A DNA stretch of 64,000 nucleotides from Anaerolineae bacterium (lineage in GTDB: Bacteria > Chloroflexota > Anaerolineae > Anaerolineales > UBA4823): positions 357,963 through 421,962 of the forward strand of contig QOQU01000002.1 of NCBI GenBank assembly GCA_003327455.1, given 5' to 3'. Shown here piece by piece: positions 1 through 8,177 of the stretch; positions within the stretch are counted from its first letter, which is position 1, and every line of letters starts with the position of its first letter. Both the position numbers and the translations under genes were made by a program. The notes beneath the pieces were generated by a model. The model worked only from the letters and a program-made list of their open reading frames with translations. It ran no database searches and had not been told where the DNA came from.

Positions 1-79
1 ATGGAAGACTTTGCCAGATAAGATTGTGTGACCTGGAAAATTAACTTAAATTCTTGGCGGACAAGCGATTCAAGTTCGT

Positions 80-295
80 CTATCGCCATCCGAGATACAT
101 CGATGCCACTTCCTGCATTGAGATCAGGTTTCCATCAGATTGGGTAGATCGGCGCAGGCCCCGCGTGAGAAAAGCCTTTTCTTCGTAGCTCAGTTGAATC
201 CCTTTTTCGGCCAGGGCAGCTTCAGGGTCGGTTTGCATTCGCGCCGCAAACTCGGGATCGGTAGAAAGCTGGTAGACGACTTGGGCGAGTGTCAT
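80..295 (-). CDS. Small NHLP-clan-like (Os1348/Nif11-type) leader-like protein
   Basis: A 71-residue protein whose first 45 residues follow the pattern STDPEF-x-DPEAAL-x-GI-x-L-x-EE. This resembles the helical leader domain of the NHLP/Os1348 and Nif11 clans, which includes RiPP precursors and stand-alone proteins. The tail (residues 46-71) has several Ser but no Cys and ends in MYLGWR, so lanthionine formation is not possible. A GGAG Shine-Dalgarno lies 9 nt before the ATG. No maturation enzyme is visible within the window, but the left edge is only 79 bases away, so the downstream partner may be cut off. The clan assignment is by pattern from memory; a role as peptide precursor is speculative, and it may simply be a small helical protein. 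Confidence 0.55.
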   Translation of the reverse strand: MTLAQVVYQLSTDPEFAARMQTDPEAALAEKGIQLSYEEKAFLTRGLRRSTQSDGNLISMQEVASMYLGWR

Positions 296-477
296 TTTAC
301 CTTTCTCCTTTCAAAAAAATGGATATAATATTGACTGATATAACAATTATTATTTACCATAAATTTGCTTATAAGTCAAGTACATTGCCTAGATATAGGG
401 TTAAGACTCAGTTAATCCCCAATATATTGGGGGTATAGATCAAAATATTTTGCAGCAATCTTAACTGGAGCATAAAT
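296..477. promoter_or_regulatory. Divergent intergenic region, AT-rich
   Basis: This AT-rich gap separates the divergent NHLP-like gene and the MBL-fold hydrolase and should carry both promoters. A TATAAT string is present at 324-329, but I could not pair it with a convincing -35 box on either strand. The MBL gene has a GGAG about 7 nt before its ATG. Confidence 0.35.
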
Positions 478-1377
478 ATGTCGATAAACAAAGTTTTTGC
501 TATAGATTTAAATTTCTTTGGCTTTCCCGGCGCGATTGCATCCTATCTCGTGCGCCTTCCCCGTCAGGTTGTGCTCATCGAACCGGGGCCAGCTTCAACG
601 ATTCCAGCCCTCCAGAAAGCTTTGCAAGAATTTGATTTAGAACTTTCCGACATCAGTGATGTTTTTATAACCCACATTCATCTTGACCACGCTGGAGCTG
701 TCGGTTGGTTAGCGGAGCAAGGCGCAACGATTCATGTTCACCCGAAAGGAGCTTCACATCTGATCAACCCCGAAAAACTCATTCAAAGCGCTGGACGTAT
801 CTACGGCGATTTGATGGACACTCTCTGGGGTGAATTCAAATCGGTTGCCGAAAAGAACCTGCATATCCCCCAAGATAATGAAATCATAACGATTGATGGC
901 TACGCTTTTCAACTATTGGATACCCCTGGTCATTCTGATCACCATTATGCAATCTTATTTGAGGGGATGCTATTTTCTGGCGATATTGGTGGCATCCGGA
1001 TCGGCAATACCCCTCATATCGAACTTCCAACCCCACCGCCAGAGTTCAATCCACCGAAATGGCGTGCCAGTCTGAAGCGTCTTCAAGAACTAAAACTCCA
1101 GGCCATTGCTCCCACACACTTTGGCATATACCGCGATGTCGAGTATCATCTCAGCCAGCTTCTGGAAAAACTTGATCAACTTGAAGAATGGCTGGAAAAA
1201 GTCATGCAGTCTGACCCTTCGGTTGAAGCACTAAGCGATGCCCTGGGTCAATGGCTCGACCTTCAGGGTAGACGTCATCTTCCCCAAATCTATCAACCGT
1301 ACTTTGCGTATCTAAATCCAACCTGGATGAGCGCAGCCGGTATCTTCCGTTACTGGCACAAAGTCCGTCAAGCCTGA
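478..1377 (+). CDS. MBL-fold metallo-hydrolase
   Basis: Metallo-beta-lactamase fold hydrolase of 299 aa. Visible metal ligands are the HIHLDHAG motif at residues 66-73, the TPGHSDHH segment near residue 150, FSGDIGG (bridging Asp) near 163 and APTHFG near 215. This order is that of the glyoxalase II/lactonase-like branch. The C-terminal 80 residues are helical and Glu-rich, probably a lid. The substrate cannot be read from sequence. It has no signal peptide and is presumably cytoplasmic. Its 3' end overlaps the convergent korB gene by 10 bases. Confidence 0.85.
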   Translation: MSINKVFAIDLNFFGFPGAIASYLVRLPRQVVLIEPGPASTIPALQKALQEFDLELSDISDVFITHIHLDHAGAVGWLAEQGATIHVHPKGASHLINPEKLIQSAGRIYGDLMDTLWGEFKSVAEKNLHIPQDNEIITIDGYAFQLLDTPGHSDHHYAILFEGMLFSGDIGGIRIGNTPHIELPTPPPEFNPPKWRASLKRLQELKLQAIAPTHFGIYRDVEYHLSQLLEKLDQLEEWLEKVMQSDPSVEALSDALGQWLDLQGRRHLPQIYQPYFAYLNPTWMSAAGIFRYWHKVRQA

Positions 1378-2420
1378 AAAGCGCGATTGAGTTCTTGCAG
1401 GGTCTCCCGTTTGGGTCGTATCCGATCTTCCCGTAGCCGGTTGAGTGGCGTATCAGTCAACTGGTAGATATCCCACATAGACGGTTGGTCGGGATCAATA
1501 TAGATCAGACCGGTGATCAAACAATGGCAACGGTTGGCTTCTTCCAACACCTTTATGGCAGCTTCGCGGTCGGTCGGGTCGTAATCTCGTCCCAATTTGC
1601 GCAAAACGATCACAGAACCGTCATGTAACTCGACCTCTCTGGTTTCACCCTCCTCATATTCGAGCAGAATCTCTTCGGCGCGAGGAACATAAGATAATTC
1701 ATGTAATGCCTCTTCGTGGTTTTTTCCCCAGGCATAGGAATGGGTCGCGGTATCAACGTTGTTAAATGTTACACAAGGTGAAATAATGTCCAGCACAGCC
1801 ACACCATTGTGATTCAGGGCTGCTTTGATTAACTCTTTCACTTGTTTTGGATCGCCGGCGAACGAACGAGCTACAAAGGTTGCATGACCGACCAGTGCCT
1901 CCCAGGCAATATCTATCGGCATATAGGGATTAATGCCATGCGCCTTTAGCTCCAAACCCTGGTCTGCAGTAGCCGAAAACTGCCCCTTCGTCAAGCCATA
2001 AACACCGTTATTTTCAACAATATAAACCAGACGCATATTGCGACGCAGCAAATGTTTGAACTGTCCCATGCCAATACTGGCTGTATCTCCATCGCCACTG
2101 ACGCCGATCCCGCGCAAGGTATGGTCAGCAAAAAGCGCGCCGGTTGCCAACGAGGGCATGCGCCCATGTAACCCATTGAAACCAAACGAACGGTTGAGAA
2201 AGTAAAAGGGGCTCTTGCTCGAACAGCCAATACCACTAAACTTGACAATCTCTTCTGGAAGTAGATTTAGCTCGTAGCAGGCAGCGATAATCTGGCTTGA
2301 GATCGAATTATGCCCACACCCCTGGCAGAGAGTCGATGGGTTGCCGCGATAATCAGCTTTGGTTAAGCCGATGGCGTTCACAACAACTTTCACATCCGTC
2401 GGCGATGTCTGTTCACTCAT
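1368..2420 (-). CDS. korB: 2-oxoacid:ferredoxin oxidoreductase, beta subunit
   Basis: TPP-binding beta subunit (350 aa) of a 2-oxoacid:ferredoxin oxidoreductase, which oxidises an oxoacid with CoA to acyl-CoA, CO2 and reduced ferredoxin. CQGCGH at residues 32-37 and GIGCSSK (Cys66) give Fe-S ligands. GDGD at 109-112 followed by ENNGVYGLTKGQ from 136 is the TPP/Mg motif. Size and motifs fit the KorB/2-oxoglutarate type, but the exact substrate (2-oxoglutarate, pyruvate or branched-chain) is not decided. It overlaps korA by 8 nt, so the two are translationally coupled. It is the last gene of the long minus-strand string starting at iscX. Confidence 0.9.
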   Translation of the reverse strand: MSEQTSPTDVKVVVNAIGLTKADYRGNPSTLCQGCGHNSISSQIIAACYELNLLPEEIVKFSGIGCSSKSPFYFLNRSFGFNGLHGRMPSLATGALFADHTLRGIGVSGDGDTASIGMGQFKHLLRRNMRLVYIVENNGVYGLTKGQFSATADQGLELKAHGINPYMPIDIAWEALVGHATFVARSFAGDPKQVKELIKAALNHNGVAVLDIISPCVTFNNVDTATHSYAWGKNHEEALHELSYVPRAEEILLEYEEGETREVELHDGSVIVLRKLGRDYDPTDREAAIKVLEEANRCHCLITGLIYIDPDQPSMWDIYQLTDTPLNRLREDRIRPKRETLQELNRAFQA

Positions 2421-4248
2421 CCTGTCTCTCCTTTGAAAGAATAAAATCGAAGATCTGTTTCGCCGTTAACGGTAAGCTGTCGGTATAAGCATAGGAAATC
2501 ATTTTCGGTGACAATTCCGGATAGTTCATCAGGAGAAGCTGATGTAACTGCCCATCCCGGTTCATCTCAATAATATAATTCCGCTCATAGGCAGAGCAAA
2601 TTTCTTTTACAACATCGGTAAATGGATAAGAACGAAGGCGGGTAAAATCACTGGCAATGCCCTCCCGTTGTAAAAGAGCCCGTGCTTCTCGAATCGCAGG
2701 CTCAGTTGATCCGAAACTAACCAGATTGATCTTTGCTCCAGGTATTTTGTCGACAACGGGTTGAGGTAAGAATGGCTTCAGGGTTTCAAATTTCTTTTTC
2801 AATCGATTGAGCAAGGCATGCCAGACCTCAGGGTCTTCTGAGTAATGCGCGTATTCATCATGTCCTGTACCGCGGGTGAAATAGGCTGCCTTGGGATGAC
2901 GATTACCGATCACCGTTCGGTATGGGACACCATCCCCATCAACATCCAGGTATCTTGCCCATTGCCCATCGAGTTTTTCTAAATCATCCTCCCACAATAC
3001 TTTTCCGCGCTGCATGGGTTGATCCGGGTATTCAAATGGTTTCCCCATCCATTGATTCATCCCGAAATCCAGATCGGATAACACGATCACCGGCGTTTGG
3101 AATTGTTCTGCCAGGTCAAAGGCTTTCCAGGCAAACTCAAAGCACTCATTCACCGAACCTGGCAGGAGAATGATATTTTGGGTATCGCCATGTCCCATGA
3201 AAGCGACAAAGGTCAGATCACCTTGAGCAGTGCGGGTCGGTAAACCGGTGCTGGGGCCAACCCGTTGAATATCCCACACCACGACCGGGACTTCAGCGAA
3301 GTAACCCAAACCGATGTATTCGGTCATCAAACTCAAGCCCGGGCCAGAGGTTGAACTCATTGCCCGCAAGCCACCCCATCCTGCACCAATGGCCATCCCA
3401 ATCGCAGCCAATTCATCCTCGGCTTGCACAACAACATAAGTATTCTTTCCTGTCTCGGGATCTTTGCGTAACTTTGGTAGATACTGTTGGAGATTTTCAG
3501 CCAGACTGGTTGCCGGTGTGATCGGATACCAAGAAACAAATTGAACGCCGCCGTAAATCGCTCCTAAAGCCGCAGCGGTATTGCCATCTGTCAGGATCAA
3601 CCCGGCTGTGGCATCCATAGGCTCCAGGAAATAGGGGTCCTTTTTCTCAAGATTCTCGCGAGCCCAGGCTGCCGCTAGAGATACAACGTTGTAATTAATC
3701 TCTACCGGTTTGGCCTTGCCCTTGAAGTGAAACTCGAGTGCCTGACGAATTTTTTCTAAATCAATCCCGATGATTTGCGCCAGCACTCCCACATAAACCA
3801 TGTTGGCGACGTAATCTTTCAAGTAAGCAGGGATTTCGACCTGTCGGATCAGTTGCTTGACAGGCATGGGATATGCGACAATGTCGTCACGCGTGATCGG
3901 AAAACGAATATCATCCGCGTAGAAAAAGGCACCTCCAGGCAGCAGGGATTCTAAATCTTTACTGAAGGTCGCCGCATTCATCGCTACCAGAATATCTGCT
4001 TCGCGCTTGCGCGCAACAAATCCATCTTTGTTGACCCGGATGGTATACCAGGTAGGTAACCCCTGGATATTGGAGGGAAAAATATTCTTACCCGAAACTG
4101 GTATGCCCATCTTGAAGATGGCGCGTAAGATGGCAGCATTTGACGTCTGTGAACCAGAGCCATTCACGGTTGCAACAGTAATCGAAAAATCATTGACAAT
4201 TTTTGACTCAGTTCTTAACCGCTCATCCATTGTGAGCTCTGTTTGCAT
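2413..4248 (-). CDS. korA: 2-oxoacid:acceptor oxidoreductase, fused gamma-alpha subunit
   Basis: A gamma domain (roughly residues 15-175, starting with ITVATVNGSGSQTSNAAI) fused to the alpha pyrimidine-binding domain (roughly 195-580, with YPITPATSLAE and SSTSGPGLSLMTE). This is the usual KorA architecture that partners KorB. A longer frame opens at 4275, but GAGGAGG sits 5 nt before the ATG at 4248, so I start there (611 aa). Reduced ferredoxin from this enzyme could feed complex I or other acceptors. It lies 95 nt after the PIG-L gene on the same strand and overlaps korB. Confidence 0.9.
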   Translation of the reverse strand: MQTELTMDERLRTESKIVNDFSITVATVNGSGSQTSNAAILRAIFKMGIPVSGKNIFPSNIQGLPTWYTIRVNKDGFVARKREADILVAMNAATFSKDLESLLPGGAFFYADDIRFPITRDDIVAYPMPVKQLIRQVEIPAYLKDYVANMVYVGVLAQIIGIDLEKIRQALEFHFKGKAKPVEINYNVVSLAAAWARENLEKKDPYFLEPMDATAGLILTDGNTAAALGAIYGGVQFVSWYPITPATSLAENLQQYLPKLRKDPETGKNTYVVVQAEDELAAIGMAIGAGWGGLRAMSSTSGPGLSLMTEYIGLGYFAEVPVVVWDIQRVGPSTGLPTRTAQGDLTFVAFMGHGDTQNIILLPGSVNECFEFAWKAFDLAEQFQTPVIVLSDLDFGMNQWMGKPFEYPDQPMQRGKVLWEDDLEKLDGQWARYLDVDGDGVPYRTVIGNRHPKAAYFTRGTGHDEYAHYSEDPEVWHALLNRLKKKFETLKPFLPQPVVDKIPGAKINLVSFGSTEPAIREARALLQREGIASDFTRLRSYPFTDVVKEICSAYERNYIIEMNRDGQLHQLLLMNYPELSPKMISYAYTDSLPLTAKQIFDFILSKERQDE

Positions 4249-4343
4249 GGGAACCTCCTCACGTGTGATCAACACTTATTCAAAACTTGTAGGATAGGAG
4301 GTAAAGGGGATATTCGCATTGGCTGTAGCCTGTATTTTCATCT

Positions 4344-5072
4344 CTATCCTAATCGAATACGGCGGAAGGCCTCTTCATAACGTGGGCGCTCAGGAGTACT
4401 ATCCTTTGCCAGGCGGTTCTTCATCCGTTTTCTTAAGGCCTCTTCATCTGCTATCTGGCTCTTGTGGCAAAGGATGGCTTCGATCTTTCGCTCCCAAAGG
4501 TTCGTCACATCCAAAACAACATTCGGCTCCACCGCCAAACTCACCCACACTTCCCGAACGATATGGGGTTCAAGCCCTTCTTCCAAAAGCTCGGGAAAGT
4601 AAAGGTGATCACGAGCAGCCGGGAAAATGGCATCCACACAAGCCTGCCCGGCTGCGCGGTGATCCGGATGATTGATGCGTTCATCACCTACAAATAACAA
4701 TTGCGGATCGCAAGTTACAACCACATCAGGTCGTTCCTTGCGGATTACCCGTGTGATTGCTCTACGCAATTGCAAGTCTGGCACCAAATAGCCATCAGGG
4801 AAGTCTAAAAACTGCACCTGCTTAACTCCCAAATGGGACGCAGCCTGCAGTTGTTCTTGATGACGGATACCACATAACTGGTCGCCGCTCATCTGCCGAT
4901 CGTGGGTACCTTTGTCTCCGCAGGTCAACAGACAATACGAAACCTGATGCCCGGCCTCTGTCCAACGGGCAATCGTAGCTCCACAAAAGAATTCCGGATC
5001 GTCCGGATGGGCCAGGATTACCAGTATCTGCTGAACGGTTTCCCAACCTTCTGGTTGTAGGGTTGTGACCAT
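4344..5072 (-). CDS. PIG-L family deacetylase
   Basis: LmbE/PIG-L type zinc amide hydrolase, about 242 aa. AHPDDPEF at residues 21-28 is the hallmark zinc site, with HPDHRAAGQ further on as the third-ligand region. Family members remove N-acetyl from GlcNAc conjugates such as GlcNAc-inositol or bacillithiol/mycothiol precursors; the substrate here is unknown. The open frame extends to a GTG at 5147 overlapping ricT, but neither upstream start has a ribosome site, while AAAGGA lies 12 nt before ATG 5072. That start leaves 34 nt after ricT. In Firmicutes PIG-L proteins make bacillithiol, but no bshA or bshC is here. Confidence 0.8.
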   Translation of the reverse strand: MVTTLQPEGWETVQQILVILAHPDDPEFFCGATIARWTEAGHQVSYCLLTCGDKGTHDRQMSGDQLCGIRHQEQLQAASHLGVKQVQFLDFPDGYLVPDLQLRRAITRVIRKERPDVVVTCDPQLLFVGDERINHPDHRAAGQACVDAIFPAARDHLYFPELLEEGLEPHIVREVWVSLAVEPNVVLDVTNLWERKIEAILCHKSQIADEEALRKRMKNRLAKDSTPERPRYEEAFRRIRLG

Positions 5073-5106
5073 CTTTTCATCGAGTCCTTTTGGTATGATG
5101 AATAAT

Positions 5107-6012
5107 TCATTTCCCGCAAGTGCAACCGCCGTTCCCATTTGATTCACAGGGCGATTGGGCTTTTTTCTTTAATGCCTGTAATTCTTCCCAGGGTTCAAGC
5201 TGTTGTACAGGAAACTCTTGCTGTACACCACTTGGAAACTCAACGATTACGCTCAATTTCAGTGGATACACATCAACAACTTTTCCTTCCCCCTGAGGCG
5301 TAACAACCATTTTACCTCGTTTGGGTAACTGCTTACGCGCTTCAACATATTGTTCATATTCATATACAAGACAGCAACGCAACCGTCCACACATGCCGGT
5401 GATTTCGGTTGGGGTAAGGGAAATGCCCTGCTCTTTTGCCATTTTGATCGAGATCGGGCTGAATTCGGTCAGGAATTGCGAACAACAACGATTCTCCAAT
5501 CCACAAGCACCTAATCCGCCCATCAACTTGGCAACATCGCGGGGACCTATGAGCCGCCATTCTATATTTACTTTTGGATACATGCGCTGCATTGCGCTGC
5601 GCAATCGCTTCAGATCAACTTTTCCCTCTGTTTCACTGCTATATAAGATCGACAACTTCTCGCCATCAAAGCTAAATTCCGCCGCAACGATTTTCAAGCC
5701 CTGATACCCCAATTCTTTGGCTTTCTCACGGCAATTGATGACCACTTCCATTTCTTTTTTCTGGTAGATCTGCCGTAAAACCAAATCTCGAGCAGTTGCC
5801 TTCCGATGAACAGTCTTCCAGGTACCTTCTGGAGGTGGAGGAGGATTATCGATAAAAGCAATAACCTCTCCCACCTGCCGCCCCCGAGTGGTCTCTACCA
5901 CCGCATAATCCCCGATCTTGATATCGGGACAGGTACTGGCGTCGAAGTGATATACCTTTCCTGCTTTTTGAAACCGAATCCCAACGATCAATGTTTTTAA
6001 CTGGGTGTCCAT
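5107..6012 (-). CDS. PSP1 domain protein, RicT/YaaT-like
   Basis: 301 aa with the PSP1 C-terminal domain typical of YaaT/RicT, which in Bacillus is part of the Fe-S containing Ric complex affecting RNase Y, competence and sporulation. Cysteines fall in the family pattern: 170, 176, 177, then 208, 213 and 214, in GACGLENRCCS and GMCGRLRCCL. There is an additional Cys-Gly-rich tail (CTCGK). Bacillus RicT binds clusters with RicA and RicF, which I do not see here. It lies 23 nt downstream of mrp, a cluster carrier, which fits an Fe-S role. GAGGA is 9 nt before the ATG. Confidence 0.85.
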   Translation of the reverse strand: MDTQLKTLIVGIRFQKAGKVYHFDASTCPDIKIGDYAVVETTRGRQVGEVIAFIDNPPPPPEGTWKTVHRKATARDLVLRQIYQKKEMEVVINCREKAKELGYQGLKIVAAEFSFDGEKLSILYSSETEGKVDLKRLRSAMQRMYPKVNIEWRLIGPRDVAKLMGGLGACGLENRCCSQFLTEFSPISIKMAKEQGISLTPTEITGMCGRLRCCLVYEYEQYVEARKQLPKRGKMVVTPQGEGKVVDVYPLKLSVIVEFPSGVQQEFPVQQLEPWEELQALKKKAQSPCESNGNGGCTCGK

Positions 6013-6035
6013 ACCACTAAATCCTCAGCATCAGC

Positions 6036-7091
6036 TTATGCCCTCCGAAGAGCTGCCACGCTGAGCTTCGCTGCAATCTCCTCACTCATCCGAATAAAAG
6101 CCCTGGCTACTTCCGAATCGGGTCGGGCAATTACAACCGGCACCCCATTATCTCCGCTGACACGTACATCTGGGTCAATCGGCACAGATCCGATGAAGGG
6201 TACACCGGCCTGATCGGCCAGCACTTTACCACCACCCGAACCAAAAATATCCATCTTTGTTCCATCTGGAAGCTCCAGATAACTCATATTTTCGATCACC
6301 CCTAAGACCGGAACCTCTAACTGGCGAAACATTTCGATTCCACGCCGTGCATCATCCAGAGAAACCTGTTGGGGCAAAGTCACGATAACGCCACCGCTCA
6401 ATGGTAAGGACTGCGATAAACTCAGGGCAGCATCACCTGTACCGGGAGGTAAATCAACAACCAAATAATCCAGTTCTCCCCAATCCACATCGCTCAGGAA
6501 CTGACGGATAGCAGAATGCAACATCGGCCCGCGCCAGATGAGGGGTTGATCGGCACGTACTAAAAAACCGATCGACATCAATTTGACCTGATAAGCCTCC
6601 GCGGGTTGAATCTTTTGTCCGTTTTGAGGAGGGAGACGATTGATCCCCATCATGGTTGGGATATTCGGCCCATAAATGTCTGCATCTAATAAGCCAACCC
6701 GTGCCCCCCGTTGAGCTAAACAGACCGCCAGGTTTACCGCAATCGTGGTTTTACCAACACCTCCTTTGCCCGAACCTACGGCAATTGCGTTCCGAATTGG
6801 CAAATCAAGCAGGGACCGTACTCTGCCATCGTTCGGTACATTGGAGGTCAGTTCGATTTTTACCTCTTGAACGCCATCCAAAGCTAAAACCGCCTGTCGG
6901 GCTTCTTCTTCGATTTTCCCCCGCAACGGACAGGCAGGTGTGGTTAATTCAATTTTAAAACTTACTCGCTTGCCATCAATCTGAATATCCTTGATCATAT
7001 TCAAACTAACCAGGTCGCGGTGTAACTCCGGCTCTTGAACATGACTCAAGGCTTCTAATACTGCTTCTCTTGTAATATTTTTCTCTACCAT
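6036..7091 (-). CDS. mrp: Mrp/ApbC-type P-loop Fe-S carrier ATPase
   Basis: 351 aa. Residues 1-85 form a MIP18/DUF59 domain, and the rest is a MinD-like ATPase with the deviant Walker A GKGGVGKTT at 108-116, DADIYGPNIP at 136-145 and DLPPGTGD at 213-220. Mrp/ApbC proteins transfer Fe-S clusters to apo-enzymes. The usual CPxC pair after ENMSY is missing here: the sequence continues LELPDGTKMDIFGSGGG. Cys-less Mrp proteins exist in other phyla, so cluster handling may differ. The position between complex I genes and ricT supports a role in maturing the Fe-S proteins of this string. Confidence 0.9.
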   Translation of the reverse strand: MVEKNITREAVLEALSHVQEPELHRDLVSLNMIKDIQIDGKRVSFKIELTTPACPLRGKIEEEARQAVLALDGVQEVKIELTSNVPNDGRVRSLLDLPIRNAIAVGSGKGGVGKTTIAVNLAVCLAQRGARVGLLDADIYGPNIPTMMGINRLPPQNGQKIQPAEAYQVKLMSIGFLVRADQPLIWRGPMLHSAIRQFLSDVDWGELDYLVVDLPPGTGDAALSLSQSLPLSGGVIVTLPQQVSLDDARRGIEMFRQLEVPVLGVIENMSYLELPDGTKMDIFGSGGGKVLADQAGVPFIGSVPIDPDVRVSGDNGVPVVIARPDSEVARAFIRMSEEIAAKLSVAALRRA

Positions 7092-7188
7092 AACTCAATT
7101 TCCTTTACAACGAATCTAACAATACGTTCCCAGGTCATCGATGATTCGATCGGTGAAAATCGAACCTGCGTGCCGCCACTGTCTAGGG

Positions 7189-7518
7189 TTACGAATCCAC
7201 TTTCTCTATGTCAGCAGGCAGAGTCGTAATCAGTTCATTCAAGGACGCCTGGTATAGTGCAATTAAATCTCCATCCGTGCCTCTAAACTTGCGAATAGCT
7301 TGTTTGGCGCATTGTTCACAGCCCTGATGAGCGCGCCAGGTATCACTATGGCAACTCATACAACCGGCTAACCGCACCATAAACAAGACAAATGCCTTTC
7401 GTTCAAGATCTCCGACGGATTTCTTATCAATCTGCTCGACAAACAGTTGCCACTCTTTACCGCGTAATATTGCCAATAACGGAATTAAACGCGGCGGGAA
7501 CAGCAATTCCGTGTGCAT
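7189..7518 (-). CDS. Small CxxCH/CxxC protein of the nuo operon
   Basis: 109 aa, not assigned to a family. It carries GCMSCH (Cys53, Cys56, His57) and GCEQC (Cys67, Cys70), spaced as a potential four-Cys metal site. CxxCH is also the haem c motif, but there is no signal peptide, so cytochrome c maturation is unlikely; a zinc or Fe-S site is more plausible. It begins 20 nt after nuoI and lies before mrp on the same strand, suggesting an accessory role in complex I or Fe-S biogenesis. The rest is helical and Leu/Lys-rich. Confidence 0.6.
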   Translation of the reverse strand: MHTELLFPPRLIPLLAILRGKEWQLFVEQIDKKSVGDLERKAFVLFMVRLAGCMSCHSDTWRAHQGCEQCAKQAIRKFRGTDGDLIALYQASLNELITTLPADIEKVDS

Positions 7519-7538
7519 GCCCGGGAACGCGCCTTTCC

Positions 7539-8156
7539 TTAGCCTTCAGCAGCAGCGGCTTTTTTGGAAGCTTTTACTGCCTCAGCTTCTGCCCGAATAG
7601 CCTCTTCCCGCTGATAATTTGTCGGGCGAATCGAGGCATAATAGCTTACTGGCTTGCTCAATCTCTCTTTGTTATAAATGTTCTGCTTATGTCGATCGTA
7701 AACCGCCAGTTCATAGTCATGATCCATCTTGATTGCGTCAAAAGGACAATATTCGGCGCAGTAACCGCAGTTCATGCAGATATCAACATCGATATAAAAC
7801 TCAGCCGGTTCAGGAACTGGCCGCCCCGTCTTGGGGTCTGTGGTGCGAACGATCCAGATACATTGCGGCGGACATACTTTTGCACAGATGCCGCAAGAGG
7901 TACAGCGATGGAAGATGCTTCCATCTTCCTTTTCCTCATAGACCAGAAAAGGTATAAAACGAAATTCTTCGGGAACGGGAACCTTTTCTTCCGGATATTG
8001 AATCGTGAACACGCCACTGGCTTGTTTGCTCATCCGATGGCGAATGCCATCTTCGGTATAGTAGCGCTTTCCCAACCACTTAATGTCGTCAATATAGGTA
8101 CCTATAAACCTGCGGAGAGTTACTCCCAAACCCTTGAGAATGCCTAATCCATCCAT
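7539..8156 (-). CDS. nuoI: NADH-quinone oxidoreductase subunit I
   Basis: 205 aa peripheral-arm subunit carrying clusters N6a and N6b. Two ferredoxin motifs are visible: Cys85-88-91-95 (CTSCGICAKVCP) and Cys127-130-133-137 (CMNCGYCAEYCP). It relays electrons from the NADH or ferredoxin input module towards NuoB and quinone. It is 21 nt downstream of nuoCD. The membrane subunits (A, H, J-N) and the E, F, G module are not in this window. Confidence 0.95.
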   Translation of the reverse strand: MDGLGILKGLGVTLRRFIGTYIDDIKWLGKRYYTEDGIRHRMSKQASGVFTIQYPEEKVPVPEEFRFIPFLVYEEKEDGSIFHRCTSCGICAKVCPPQCIWIVRTTDPKTGRPVPEPAEFYIDVDICMNCGYCAEYCPFDAIKMDHDYELAVYDRHKQNIYNKERLSKPVSYYASIRPTNYQREEAIRAEAEAVKASKKAAAAEG

Positions 8157-8177
8157 GCCACAACTCCATTCTCAAAA

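Noticed and set aside
5073-5147. N-terminal extension of the PIG-L deacetylase from GTG 5147
   Set aside because: It overlaps ricT by 41 bases, has no ribosome site and adds residues not typical before the AHPDD core.
7189-7518. Cytochrome c for the CxxCH protein
   Set aside because: No signal peptide or export signal, and the second CxxC lacks His; a metal site is more likely.
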